Below, one piece after another: positions 46,327 through 56,834 of a stretch of DNA of 64,000 nt; the stretch's first letter is position 1; every line of letters begins with the position of its first letter. The position numbers and the translations under genes were made by a program. Source of the DNA: Chachezhania antarctica (GTDB taxonomy: Bacteria; Pseudomonadota; Alphaproteobacteria; Rhodobacterales; Rhodobacteraceae); the NCBI RefSeq assembly GCF_003646465.1, contig NZ_QZEX01000004.1, forward strand, positions 330,027 to 394,026. Direction: 5' to 3'. Under the pieces are notes generated by a model. That model was not told where the DNA came from. It searched no databases and worked only from the letters and a program-made list of their open reading frames with translations.

Positions 46327-47610
46327 TCAAATCTCTTCCAGCCCGCACCAATCGGCTATGAACAGCGCAATCGCCCCGGTCACGCGGCGGACGGACGACA
46401 GGCTGACCCGTTCGTCGAAGCCGTGGATCGACTCGGACAGCGGGCCGTAAACGAGGCACGGTGTTTCGCCGTAGATAACAAAAACCCGACCGTCGAGATA
46501 GCCGGGCGTGACAAAGCTTTCGAGCGGCCGGTCATAGCTGGCCAGATGGGCACGGCCCAGCGTGGTTTCGGCTTCGGATCCTTCTTCCAGAACATAGCCT
46601 TCGGCAAAAAAGCCGTTGAAGGTCAGCTCCGGCGGGTTGTTGGCGAGAAACGCGTTCGATTGCGCGGCATGGCGCAGGCAATCTTCGATCTCGCGCGCGG
46701 CGTCGGCGGGTTTCTGACCGGGGTAGATCGCGATGCGGCAGTGAAATTCGCACCACGCGGGAACGGAAGACGCCCAGTCGCCGCCTTCGATCTTTCCGAC
46801 GTTGAAGTTGATCGGGTGGTCGAGGTCTTCGAAATAGCGGTGGTCGCCTTTCTGGTCGTTCCAGGCCTGCTCCAGCCCGCGCAGGCCGCGGATCAGGTCA
46901 TAGGCGGCCTCGATCGCATTCGCGCCGCTACCCGCTTCGCGGACGTGGACCGGGGCGCCTTGCACGCGGACCTTGAACCAAAGGACGCCCGTGTTGGCGC
47001 GGACCAGCTTGTCGTCTTCGGGTTCGGGGATGATCGCGGCGTCTGCGTTGTAGCCGCGCAGCAACGCGGCCAGTGCGCCGTTGCCGGTGCATTCCTCTTC
47101 CACCACCGATTGCTGGTAGAGCGTCGCTGCAGGCCGGTAGCCCAGCGATTTCAGCGCATCGACGGCAAAGATGTTGGCCGCGATCCCGGCTTTCATGTCG
47201 GCCACGCCGCGACCATAGAGCCAGTCACCGTCGCGGCGCGGCTCGAACGGCGGGGTGGTCCACATGTCCTCGGGACCCGTGGGCACCACATCGACATGGC
47301 CGTTCAGAACAAGGCTTTTGCCCTTTTCCGTCTTCGGGCGCAGGGTGCCGACGACGTTGATCGCGTTGGAGTAATCGACATCGACGGGCGAGAACCCGGG
47401 ATGATGTTCGATGTCCTTCACGTCGATGGTCCAGCGGTCCATCGTGTAGCCGCGGTTCTGGAGTTCACGGTGCAGGAAATCCTGCGCGGTATGCTCCTGC
47501 CCGCGCAGCGACGGGTAGCGCGTCAGGTCCTGGGTAAAGGCGATCTGGTCTTCGAAGCCGGCATCGACGGCGTCCAGGATCTGTTTGGTCAGTTCAGGGG
47601 AAAGGGCCAT
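46327..47610 (-). CDS. M20-family deacylase (ArgE/DapE type)
   Basis: 427 residues: metal motifs LNGHVDVVPTG (His, Asp), YGRGVADMKAG (bridging Asp) and SVVEEECTGNG (catalytic and zinc Glu), then the dimerisation lid and a final His region (LSESIHGFDERVSL). It cleaves an amide bond, releasing an acyl group from an amino compound. It starts 3 bases after the HDAC-like gene, so the two hydrolases are probably made together. Confidence 0.9.
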   Translation of the reverse strand: MALSPELTKQILDAVDAGFEDQIAFTQDLTRYPSLRGQEHTAQDFLHRELQNRGYTMDRWTIDVKDIEHHPGFSPVDVDYSNAINVVGTLRPKTEKGKSLVLNGHVDVVPTGPEDMWTTPPFEPRRDGDWLYGRGVADMKAGIAANIFAVDALKSLGYRPAATLYQQSVVEEECTGNGALAALLRGYNADAAIIPEPEDDKLVRANTGVLWFKVRVQGAPVHVREAGSGANAIEAAYDLIRGLRGLEQAWNDQKGDHRYFEDLDHPINFNVGKIEGGDWASSVPAWCEFHCRIAIYPGQKPADAAREIEDCLRHAAQSNAFLANNPPELTFNGFFAEGYVLEEGSEAETTLGRAHLASYDRPLESFVTPGYLDGRVFVIYGETPCLVYGPLSESIHGFDERVSLSSVRRVTGAIALFIADWCGLEEI

Positions 47611-47613
47611 CGT

Positions 47614-48636
47614 TCAGCGCCCCATGTAGCCGGACAGGAAGCTGACCAGCGAGGTGGTCAGATCTTCAGAGAGGTAACCGCCTTCCTGCACGATCACGGT
47701 GGGATAGCCCGCATCGGCGATGATTTTCCCTGCGCGCCGGAACCCGTCCCAGCTGATCTTCATGCCCAGCAGCGGGTCGTTTTCGTGGGCGTCGAGCCCG
47801 AGGCTCAGCATCAGCGCGCCGGGCGTGAAGGCGGCGATACGTTCCAGTGCGCTTTCGATGGCGGCGATCCACGCGTCGTCGGTCGTGCTGCGGGGCAGGG
47901 GGATGTTCACGTTGAAACCCTCGCCCGCACCTTCGCCGGTTTCCGTGTCGTAGCCGACGAAGAAGGGATAGTAATCGGTCGGGTCGGCGTGGATCGAGAT
48001 CGAAAGCACGTCGGCGCGGTCATAGAAGATGCCCTGCGTGCCGTTGCCGTGATGCACGTCGATATCCAGCGTGGCCACGGTGTCATAGGCCGTGCGCAGA
48101 CGTTGGGCCGCGATTGCCGAGTTGTTCATCATGCAATGCCCGGCGGCGATATCCGCGGTCGTATGGTGCCCGGCAGGACGGCAGAGCGCATAGGCAGCCT
48201 TTTCCCCGCCGATAACCGCGTCGGCAGCGGCAATGGCGCAATCGGCCGCGCGGCGGGCGGCGTCCCATGTGTGTTCCCCGATGGGGGCCGATGTATCGCC
48301 CATGTGCCAGCCCGCCTTGCCGACGATGCTTTTCGGATAGGTTGAACAGGACGCGCGGGGGAAGACGTTCGGCACGACCTCGGGCCCGGCATTCGGCAGT
48401 TTCTGCCAGTCGTCCCAGGCGGTTTCCAGGAAATCCAGGAACGCGGGCGTGTGTACCGTTTCCAGTGCTGCGCGCGGGGCCTCGGGCGGTTCTTCGGTCG
48501 TCAGCGAAAGCTGGTCCAGCCCGGCCAGCAGCAGACGCGCGCGTTCGGCCTGTTCGGCGTTGCGCAGGATTTTGCCGTGGGTCAGGCGGAAGACGGGATC
48601 GTGGGCTTCGGTCGCACGCGCGTAGAAACACCTCAT
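47614..48636 (-). CDS. Histone-deacetylase-family hydrolase, acetylpolyamine amidohydrolase-like
   Basis: 340 residues of the arginase/deacetylase fold. Catalytic and zinc residues are in place: PAGHHTTADIAAG (two His), TLDIDVHHGNGTQ (Asp and His zinc ligands) and SLGLDAHENDP (Asp zinc ligand). Bacterial members of this size, such as acetylpolyamine amidohydrolases, remove acetyl groups from acetylputrescine or acetylcadaverine. The gene overlaps the GntR stop by 4 bases and precedes an M20 deacylase and an aminotransferase, a setting that suits breakdown of acetylated amines. The substrate is inferred. Confidence 0.88.
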   Translation of the reverse strand: MRCFYARATEAHDPVFRLTHGKILRNAEQAERARLLLAGLDQLSLTTEEPPEAPRAALETVHTPAFLDFLETAWDDWQKLPNAGPEVVPNVFPRASCSTYPKSIVGKAGWHMGDTSAPIGEHTWDAARRAADCAIAAADAVIGGEKAAYALCRPAGHHTTADIAAGHCMMNNSAIAAQRLRTAYDTVATLDIDVHHGNGTQGIFYDRADVLSISIHADPTDYYPFFVGYDTETGEGAGEGFNVNIPLPRSTTDDAWIAAIESALERIAAFTPGALMLSLGLDAHENDPLLGMKISWDGFRRAGKIIADAGYPTVIVQEGGYLSEDLTTSLVSFLSGYMGR

Positions 48637-49361
48637 GATTTGCTCTGACCTTCCTCGATTTTGCGGAACTGGGCGGTGACGAGCTTGCGCGCCACGCCGA
48701 TGTGAAAACGCAGGGCGCCTTCGGCCTCGGCCTCGTTGCCGTGACGGATGGCGTCCAGAATGGGTTGATGGGTATCGGCCATGCGATGGGCATCGTCGTA
48801 GATATGGCCGACAACCATGATCGAGAATTCGGTCTCGATCGCGATCTGATTGAAGACCGCCTGAAACTTCGGATTGCCGCTGCCTTCGCAAAGGAGACGA
48901 TGGAACTCCATGTCGGCTTCGACCTGCGTCAGCGCGTCGGCGTCCATGTCGGCCACGCGGTGCAGTTCGGCGATCTGGGCTTCCAGCCGGCGAACGGTAT
49001 CTTCCGCCCCCTGCCGGATCAGGCGCCGGGCGGCGGCGACCTCGATCACCATCCGAAGCTCGTAGAGATTGTCCAGCTCGTCCGCGGTGACCTGACGAAC
49101 GAAGAAGCCGCGGTTGGTGCGGTACTCCACAAGGCCCGAGGCTTCCAGCAGGCGCGCCGCCTCACGCACCGGGGCGCGGCTGATTCCCATGTCCCGCGCG
49201 ATTACCGATTCGGAGACGCGCGATCCCGGCGGCAACTGCCGTGTCACGATGGCCTTCGACAACACGCCCACCACGCGACTCACCAGCCCTTCGGGGTCAA
49301 GCGGTGCGAAACCGGAGGCGGATTGCGGTGACTCCATTGCGGACAGGCCCATTTGCTGCAT
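48633..49361 (-). CDS. GntR-family (FCD-type) transcriptional regulator
   Basis: 242 residues. The N-terminal winged helix is standard for GntR (LPPGSRVSESVIARDMGISR, then APVREAARLLEASGLVEY). The C-terminal FCD ligand domain shows LYELRMVIEVAAARRL, EADMEFHRLLCEGSGN and a DTHQPILDAIRHGN helix with metal-type Asp/His residues. Three ATGs (49361, 49352, 49336) are possible; none has a strong ribosome site. It is divergent from the aldolase/ABC operon with an ATTGTCGACAAT palindrome between them. Confidence 0.9.
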   Translation of the reverse strand: MQQMGLSAMESPQSASGFAPLDPEGLVSRVVGVLSKAIVTRQLPPGSRVSESVIARDMGISRAPVREAARLLEASGLVEYRTNRGFFVRQVTADELDNLYELRMVIEVAAARRLIRQGAEDTVRRLEAQIAELHRVADMDADALTQVEADMEFHRLLCEGSGNPKFQAVFNQIAIETEFSIMVVGHIYDDAHRMADTHQPILDAIRHGNEAEAEGALRFHIGVARKLVTAQFRKIEEGQSKS

Positions 49362-49390
49362 CTCTAGGCAGGTTAATTGCAGTATTGGCG

Positions 49391-49402
49391 ATTGTCGACA
49401 AT
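49391..49402. promoter_or_regulatory. GntR-type operator palindrome
   Basis: ATTGTCGACAAT is a perfect 12-bp palindrome 29 bases upstream of the GntR start and 85 bases upstream of the aldolase ATG. It fits the TTGT-NN-ACAA pattern seen for FCD-type GntR regulators. It most likely controls both divergent operons. Confidence 0.7.
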
Positions 49403-49487
49403 TTCCTTGACCCGGGCGCCCTGTGTGCCTTTTGATTGGGCACAGAGCGACAGCCCGCATCTGGCGGGCGAATGGAAAGGATGTCTC

Positions 49488-50258
49488 ATGCCGGACGGAG
49501 CACCCGAAACCACGCTGCAGGATCTGCGCCGCGATCTGGCCGCCGCCTATCGGCTGATCGCGCTCGAGGGGATGGACGACAGCATCTACACTCATATCTC
49601 GGCCCGCCTGCCCGATGGGCCGGAGGGGGAGAAGCGGTTCCTGCTGAACCCCTACGGCCTGCGTTTCGATGAAGTGACAGCGTCGAACCTTGTCACCGTG
49701 GATGAATCCGGCGCGGTGGTGGATGACCCTTATGGCGCGGGGGTGAATGCGGCTGGCTTCACCATTCATTCCGCCGTGCACATGGCGCGCCACGATGCGG
49801 TTTGCGTGCTGCATACCCATACCGTGGCCGGTGTCGCGGTATCGTCGATCAAGGAAGGGCTGCTGCCGCTGAACCAGTGGTCGGCGCAGTTCCATGACCG
49901 GATCGCGTTCCACGATTACGAAGGCATCGCGCTCAACCTTGAAGAACGCGAGCGGATCGTGAAGGATCTGGGTCAGCGCAACCTGATGCTGTTGCGCAAT
50001 CACGGGACGCTGGTGCTGGGCCGGTCGGTCGCGGAAGCCGTGAAGCTGACGCTGAACCTGGAACGATCCTGCAAGGCGCAGATTGCGGCGCTGGGCATGG
50101 GGCTGACGCCGGTGGTCCTGCCCGACGACGTGGCCGAACACACGGCCAGCCAGTACGCCAGGGCCTATGATGCCATGGAAGAGAGCGGAAGGCCCGATCC
50201 GGAATGGGCCGCCATGCTGCGCCGGCTCGACAAGTACGATCCCGACTACAAGGGCTGA
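49488..50258 (+). CDS. Class II aldolase/adducin-family protein
   Basis: 256 residues. Zinc-site features of the family are visible: LHTHTVAG (two His) and the later LLRNHGTLVLG (third His). A catalytic Glu is less clear, so retro-aldol or decarboxylase activity is possible but unproven. GGAAAGGATG lies just upstream of the ATG at 49488. First gene of the plus-strand operon. Family members range from fuculose-phosphate aldolases to adducin-like proteins, so substrate cannot be given. Confidence 0.85.
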   Translation: MPDGAPETTLQDLRRDLAAAYRLIALEGMDDSIYTHISARLPDGPEGEKRFLLNPYGLRFDEVTASNLVTVDESGAVVDDPYGAGVNAAGFTIHSAVHMARHDAVCVLHTHTVAGVAVSSIKEGLLPLNQWSAQFHDRIAFHDYEGIALNLEERERIVKDLGQRNLMLLRNHGTLVLGRSVAEAVKLTLNLERSCKAQIAALGMGLTPVVLPDDVAEHTASQYARAYDAMEESGRPDPEWAAMLRRLDKYDPDYKG

Positions 50259-50329
50259 GCATCAACCGCGCCGTCAGAGCGCGGGTCGCTAAAGTCAGAA
50301 AAAACTTCGAAACCAACAGGGGAAGACAC

Positions 50330-51877
50330 ATGAACTTTCTGAAAACGACGACATTCCTGGTCGCTGCCGCGCTGGCCTCACCATTGGCCGCGCAGCAGGA
50401 AGGCGGCCGGCTTGACATAGTGGTGCAGCCCGAGCCGCCCGGCCTGATGCTGGGCCTTGTTCAGAACGGCCCGACGCAGCTTGTCGCCGGCGACATCTAC
50501 GAAGGCCTGCTGCGCTACGACACCGACCTGAACCCGATGCCGGGCCTGGCCGAAAGCTGGGAGATCTCGGACGACGGGCTGACCTACACCTTCAAGCTGC
50601 AAGAGGGCGTGAAGTGGCACGATGGCGAGGATTTCACGGCCGATGACGTCGTGTTTTCGGCCGATACGTTCCTGCGCGAAACCCATGCGCGCCTGCGCGC
50701 GTCGCTGGCCTATGTCGACACGATCACCGCGGTGGATCCGCTGACGGTGGAGTTCAAGCTGAAGGAACCCTTCGGCCCGTTCATCAGCGTGTTCGAAGCG
50801 GCGACCATGCCGATGATCCCCAAGCACATCTATGAAGGCACGGATTACGCCACGAACGAGGCCAACGCGACGCCCATCGGCACCGGCCCCTTCAAGTTCA
50901 ACGAATGGGAAAAGGGCAGCTTCATCCACCTGGTGAAGAACGAAGACTATTACGTCGACGGTCTGCCCTACCTTGATGAAGTCTACTACCGCGTCATCCC
51001 CGACGCCGCCTCGCGTGCCGTGGCGTTCGAAACTGGTGAAGTCGATGTGCTGCCCGGCGGCTCGGTCGAAAACTGGGACATCCCGCGCCTTGCGGAGATG
51101 GAGGGCGTCTGCACCACCGGCAAGGGCTGGGAATTCTTCGCGCCGCACGCATGGATGTGGCTGAACAACCGCGAAGGCCCGACCTCAAACGAGAAGTTCC
51201 GCCAGGCGATCATGTACGCCATGGACCGCGAGTTCATGAAGGACGTGGTCTGGAACGGCTTCGGCAACGTGGCCACGGGCCCGGTGTCGTCCAAGACCAA
51301 CTTCTATTCGGACGACGTGACGATCTACGATCACAACCCGGACAAGGCCAAGGAACTGCTGGAAGAGATGGGCTATGACGGCGAGCCGGTCCGCCTGCTG
51401 CCGCTGCCCTATGGCGAGACCTGGCAGCGCTGGGCCGAAGCCGTGCGCCAGAACCTGACCGAGGTGGGCATCAACGTCGAGATCGACAGCACCGACGTCG
51501 CGGGCTGGAATGAGAAGACGGCCAACTGGGACTACGACATGGCCTTCACGTACCTCTACCAGTACGGCGATCCGGCTTTGGGCGTGTCTCGGAACTACAC
51601 CGCCGACCGTATCGAGAAGGGCAGCCCGTGGAACAACGTCGAAGGCTACGAGAACCCGTCGCTCGACGAGAAATGGGCCAAGGCCGCGACGCTGGTGAAG
51701 CCGGAAGAGCGTCAGGCCGCCTATGACGAGATCCAGAAGGAAATCGTGGACGATGTCCCGGTGGCCTGGATGATGGAGCTGGAATTCCCGACCATCTACC
51801 GCTGCAACGTGAAGGATCTGGTCACCACCGCCATTGGTGTGAACGACGGTCCGCGCAACGCCTGGATCGAAGAGTAA
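50330..51877 (+). CDS. Peptide/opine-type ABC transporter substrate-binding protein
   Basis: 515 residues of solute-binding family 5 (DppA/OppA type). A Sec signal (MNFLKTTTFLVAAALASPLA) is followed by LDIVVQPEPPGLMLG, ESWEISDDGLTYTFKLQEGV and WHDGEDFTADDVVFS, the family fingerprint. The final part has Cys residues (EGVCTTGKGW and IYRCNVKD) that may pair. It should bind a peptide, opine or similar compound in the periplasm. GGGGAAGACAC precedes the ATG. It is 71 bases downstream of the aldolase gene. Confidence 0.93.
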   Translation: MNFLKTTTFLVAAALASPLAAQQEGGRLDIVVQPEPPGLMLGLVQNGPTQLVAGDIYEGLLRYDTDLNPMPGLAESWEISDDGLTYTFKLQEGVKWHDGEDFTADDVVFSADTFLRETHARLRASLAYVDTITAVDPLTVEFKLKEPFGPFISVFEAATMPMIPKHIYEGTDYATNEANATPIGTGPFKFNEWEKGSFIHLVKNEDYYVDGLPYLDEVYYRVIPDAASRAVAFETGEVDVLPGGSVENWDIPRLAEMEGVCTTGKGWEFFAPHAWMWLNNREGPTSNEKFRQAIMYAMDREFMKDVVWNGFGNVATGPVSSKTNFYSDDVTIYDHNPDKAKELLEEMGYDGEPVRLLPLPYGETWQRWAEAVRQNLTEVGINVEIDSTDVAGWNEKTANWDYDMAFTYLYQYGDPALGVSRNYTADRIEKGSPWNNVEGYENPSLDEKWAKAATLVKPEERQAAYDEIQKEIVDDVPVAWMMELEFPTIYRCNVKDLVTTAIGVNDGPRNAWIEE

Positions 51878-51890
51878 GCCCCTTTTGACC

Positions 51891-51912
51891 GGCGGGCCGT
51901 TCGCGGCCCGCC
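51891..51912 (+). promoter_or_regulatory. Strong UUCG hairpin between SBP and permease genes
   Basis: A perfect 9-bp stem GGCGGGCCG / CGGCCCGCC with a TTCG tetraloop begins 14 bases after the binding-protein stop. Such hairpins between a binding-protein gene and its permease often protect the upstream mRNA or partly terminate, giving more binding protein than permease. A short CTTT follows, so it may be a partial terminator. Confidence 0.7.
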
Positions 51913-51966
51913 GACCTTTACGCCCCCTGATCGCGGGGCAGGCAACACACGGGAATCCGGGGGCAC

Positions 51967-52944
51967 ATGGATATTCTCATCGCCATTCTTTCGCGCGTGG
52001 CCAAGGCGGCAGTGACGCTTCTGGCCATTGCCGTGCTGAATTTCTTCCTGCTGCACGCCGCGCCGGGCGATCCGGCCGTGGTTCTGGCCGGTGAGGCCGG
52101 CGCCGCCGACGAACAGATGATCGCGCAATTGCGCGAACGGTTCGGGCTGGATCAGCCGTTCTATTTGCAATTGGGTAAATATGTATGGGGCATCGTCCAG
52201 TTCGACCTGGGCTATTCCTTCCGGCAGGGCATGCCCGTGTCGCAGCTGATCGCCGAACGTCTGCCCGCCACGCTGCTGCTGACGATGACGGCCTTCTTCA
52301 TCTCGCTTGGGCTGGGGATCTGGCTGGGCGTCGCGGCCTCGGCCCGGGTCGGCAAGGCCTCCGACAGCCTGCTGACCACGCTGGCGCTGCTGTTCTACGC
52401 GACGCCGCTGTACTGGGCCGCGCTGATGGCGGTGCTGGTCTTTTCCGTCTGGCTGGGCTGGCTGCCCGCCTTCGGGTTCGAAACCGTGGGCGCCGACTAT
52501 ACCGGCATGGCCCGCATCCTCGACATAGGCCGCCATCTTGTCCTGCCCGCGATGACGCTGGGTCTGTTCTTCATGGCCGTCTACATGCGCATGACGCGGG
52601 CGAGCATGCTGGAAGTCAGCCAGCTCGATTTCGTGAAGACCGCCAAGGCCAAGGGCTTGGGCGGCGCTGCCATCCGCCGCCGCCATATCCTGCGCAACGC
52701 CATACTGCCGGTCGTCACGCTGGCAGGCCTTCAGGCGGGCCAGCTTGTGGGCGGCGCGGTGCTGACGGAAACCGTCTTCGCCTGGCCGGGCATCGGGCGG
52801 CTGATGTTCGAAAGCCTCGCCGCGCGGGATTACAACACGATCCTTGGCGTCTTCATCGTCTCGGCCGCCATGGTGATCCTGTTCAACGTGATCACCGATA
52901 TCGTCTACCGGATCGTCGATCCCCGAATTGGCGCGAGGGCCTGA
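51967..52944 (+). CDS. ABC transporter permease, DppB type
   Basis: 325 residues with six predicted membrane helices and the typical DppB opening (RVAKAAVTLLAIAVLNFFLL, then HAAPGDPAVVLAGEAG). The cytoplasmic coupling loop is DFVKTAKAKGLGGAAIRRRH and the C-terminus contains EPTVFAWPGIGRLM-like ETVFAWPGIGRLMFESL. Forms the channel with the DppC-type permease, 3 bases downstream. Confidence 0.93.
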   Translation: MDILIAILSRVAKAAVTLLAIAVLNFFLLHAAPGDPAVVLAGEAGAADEQMIAQLRERFGLDQPFYLQLGKYVWGIVQFDLGYSFRQGMPVSQLIAERLPATLLLTMTAFFISLGLGIWLGVAASARVGKASDSLLTTLALLFYATPLYWAALMAVLVFSVWLGWLPAFGFETVGADYTGMARILDIGRHLVLPAMTLGLFFMAVYMRMTRASMLEVSQLDFVKTAKAKGLGGAAIRRRHILRNAILPVVTLAGLQAGQLVGGAVLTETVFAWPGIGRLMFESLAARDYNTILGVFIVSAAMVILFNVITDIVYRIVDPRIGARA

Positions 52945-52947
52945 GCC

Positions 52948-53777
52948 ATGTGGAAACGCTTTTCCTCGAATATCGGGGCCATGGTGGGTGTCGTTCTGCT
53001 GCTGGCCGTGATCGTGATCGCCGTCATTGCGCCCATGCTCTACCCCGGCGGGCCGTGGCAGATGGTGCAGCGGCCCTTCCTGCCGCCCTTCGCGCAGGAC
53101 GCCTATCCGTTCGGCACCGACACGCTGGGCCGGAACGTCGCCGCGCAACTGGCCTACGGCGCGCAGGTGTCGCTGCTGGTGGGGCTCGTCTCGACCCTCG
53201 TGGCGCTCTTGATCGGTGTGCCCTTGGGCGCGCTGGCCGGGTTCTACGGCGGCATGGTCGATGAAGGCGCGATGCGCTTTACAGAATTCTTCCAGACCAT
53301 CCCCAATTTCGCGCTGGCCATCGTGCTGGTGGCGATCTTCCAGCCCAACCTGACCTCGATCATCCTGGCCATTGCCATCGTCTCGTGGCCCCCTGTGGCC
53401 CGTCTGGTGAGGGCGGAGGTCATGTCGGTCCGCAAGCGCGAATTCGTCGATGCCGCCACGCTGGCGGGCCTGTCGAAACCGCGGATCCTTGTCACGCAGG
53501 TGCTGCCCAACACGGTCTCTCCGATCATCGTCATGGCGTCCCTCATGGTGGCGACCGCGATCCTGCTGGAAAGCTCCCTGTCCTTCCTGGGCCTAGGCGA
53601 TCCCAACGCGATGAGCTGGGGCTACATGATCGGCGCGGCACGTACGGTGATCCGGTCGGCCTGGTGGCTGTCGTTCTTCCCGGGCGTGGCGATCATCATT
53701 ACCGTTCTGGCGCTGAACCTGATCGGCGAAGGCCTTAACGACGCGCTGAACCCGCATCTCAGCCGGAAGGGCAGGGC

Positions 53778-53781
<4 letters not shown>
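52948..53781 (+). CDS. ABC transporter permease, DppC type
   Basis: 277 residues with an N-terminal helix (GAMVGVVLLLAVIVIAVIAP), the DppC signature PFGTDTLGRNVAAQL, coupling loop REFVDAATLAGLSKPRILV and LLESSLSFLGLGDPNAMSWG near the C-terminus. Partner of the DppB-type permease. Its stop overlaps the ATPase start by 4 bases. Confidence 0.93.
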
Positions 53782-55387
<1,606 letters not shown>

Positions 55388-55391
<4 letters not shown>

Positions 55392-56287
55392 AGGGCGTGA
55401 TCACATCTGAAGGCGGCATCGACCTGATGCAGTTCTACCGAAAACATTTCGAAGCGCAGGCGCCGGACATCGAACTGTTGGGCAAGGACGAGATCACCGA
55501 TCCGGCGGAGGTCGATTTCGTGCTGACGTTCCGCCCCGCGCCGGGCCTGTTCACCGGCATGTCCAACCTCAAGGCGGTCTTTTCGGCCGGTGCCGGGACG
55601 GATGCGATCGACATCTGCCCGTCGCTGCCGACGCACGTACCGCTTTACCCGGTGAAGGACGATGACCAGGCGCTGCAGATGGCGGGCTATGTCGCCTTCC
55701 ATGTGATCTGGCATCACCGGAACATGTTCCACACGCTGGAGATGCAGCGCAAAAGCGAATGGTCCCGGGTGACCATGAGCATGTCGCCGGAGCGCAGGCG
55801 CATCGGCATCCTGGGCTTCGGTTTTCTGGGACGTGCCATCGCGACGGGGCTGACGGGGCTTGGCTACCCCGTTTCGGGCTTTTCGCGCAGCGCGCCCGAT
55901 CCGCATCCCGGCGTGACGCATTATCACGGCGACCAGCTGGACGAATTCCTGGCGGGAACGAACATCCTTGTGAACGTCCTGCCGCTGACGCCCCAGACGA
56001 AGGGCATGCTGAACGCGGACCTTTTCGCCAAGCTGCCCAAGCGCGCATCGTTGATCCAGATCGGCCGTGGCGGGCAGGTGGTGGAACCCGACCTGATCCG
56101 GATGATCGACGAAGGCCATATGTCCGGCGCCACGATGGATGTCTTCGCCACCGAACCGCTGCCGCCGGAAGATCCGCTGTGGACCCATCCGCGCATCGTG
56201 ATCACGCCCCACAGCGCCAGTCTGGCCGAAGCGAAGAACGTCACCGGTTCGATCATCGCCCGGCTGAGGGAGCTTCAGCCCGCGTGA
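55388..56287 (+). CDS. D-2-hydroxyacid dehydrogenase (glyoxylate/hydroxypyruvate reductase-like)
   Basis: 299 residues with the NAD(P)-binding GILGFGFLGRA (GxGxxG), the substrate Arg in LIQIGRGGQVVEPDL, a conserved Glu in TMDVFATEPLPPEDPLW and the catalytic His in VITPHSAS. It reduces a 2-keto acid or oxidises a D-2-hydroxy acid. Its ATG overlaps the ATPase stop by 4 bases, so it is part of the transporter operon and may handle the keto acid left after transamination of the imported compound. Confidence 0.9.
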
Positions 56288-56300
56288 AGCGGGCCGCAGC

Positions 56301-56711
56301 CTATCGCTGGATGCTTTCGAGGTAGGCCAGCAGCCCGGCCAGTTCGCGTGGGGTGGGCGTAAGGATCCCGTCGATCTCGACAGGCACTAGGTCATCTTCC
56401 ATCGCGCCCCCGAATTCGGGCATCACCCGGGACAGATGGCTGGAGCCCGGTTCGCCGTAGATATAGCTCAGTGCCTCTGCCGCCGGGAACACGCCGCCGT
56501 TGTCCCGGGCCAGCACCGTAAGGTCGGTCGGTTTCTTCGCCAGACCGGCGGCCAGCGGGCCATCGCCGCGCGCGTCGCTGCCGTGGCATTCCACGCAGTT
56601 GTCCACAAAGAACGCCATGCCGTCCGTCGCGTCGGGCATCCGGTCCTGGCCACAGGCGGCGACGGCAAGGGCCGCCGCTGCCGGGGTCACTACACGCATG
56701 ACAATTTTCAT
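56301..56711 (-). CDS. Lipoprotein-type mono-haem cytochrome c
   Basis: 136 residues. A signal peptide ends with a lipobox-like LAVAACG, giving a lipid anchor on Cys about residue 20. The haem-binding CxxCH is VDNCVECHGSDARG, and a Met ligand is likely in HLSRVMPEFGG, the class I cytochrome c pattern. It carries electrons in the periplasm; the partner is not evident. GGCGGAGGAAAG precedes ATG 56711; a second ATG (MRVV) 12 bases in is possible. Convergent with the D-2-hydroxyacid dehydrogenase gene. Confidence 0.85.
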   Translation of the reverse strand: MKIVMRVVTPAAAALAVAACGQDRMPDATDGMAFFVDNCVECHGSDARGDGPLAAGLAKKPTDLTVLARDNGGVFPAAEALSYIYGEPGSSHLSRVMPEFGGAMEDDLVPVEIDGILTPTPRELAGLLAYLESIQR

Positions 56712-56834
56712 CTTTCCTCCGCCCATCTTCGGCCTGCTTGGTACTTTCGACTGATCATCGCACGTCAGGCCGGAACAACGAAGCCCCGGCCGCCGGCGGA
56801 CTCTGCAGTGATGCCTTAACACCACCGCGGGCCG

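Noticed and set aside
46320..46333. Palindrome GATTTGATCAAATC as operator for the aminotransferase
   Set aside because: It overlaps the stop codon of the M20 gene and has no partner site; it could be chance. Mentioned only in the aminotransferase entry.
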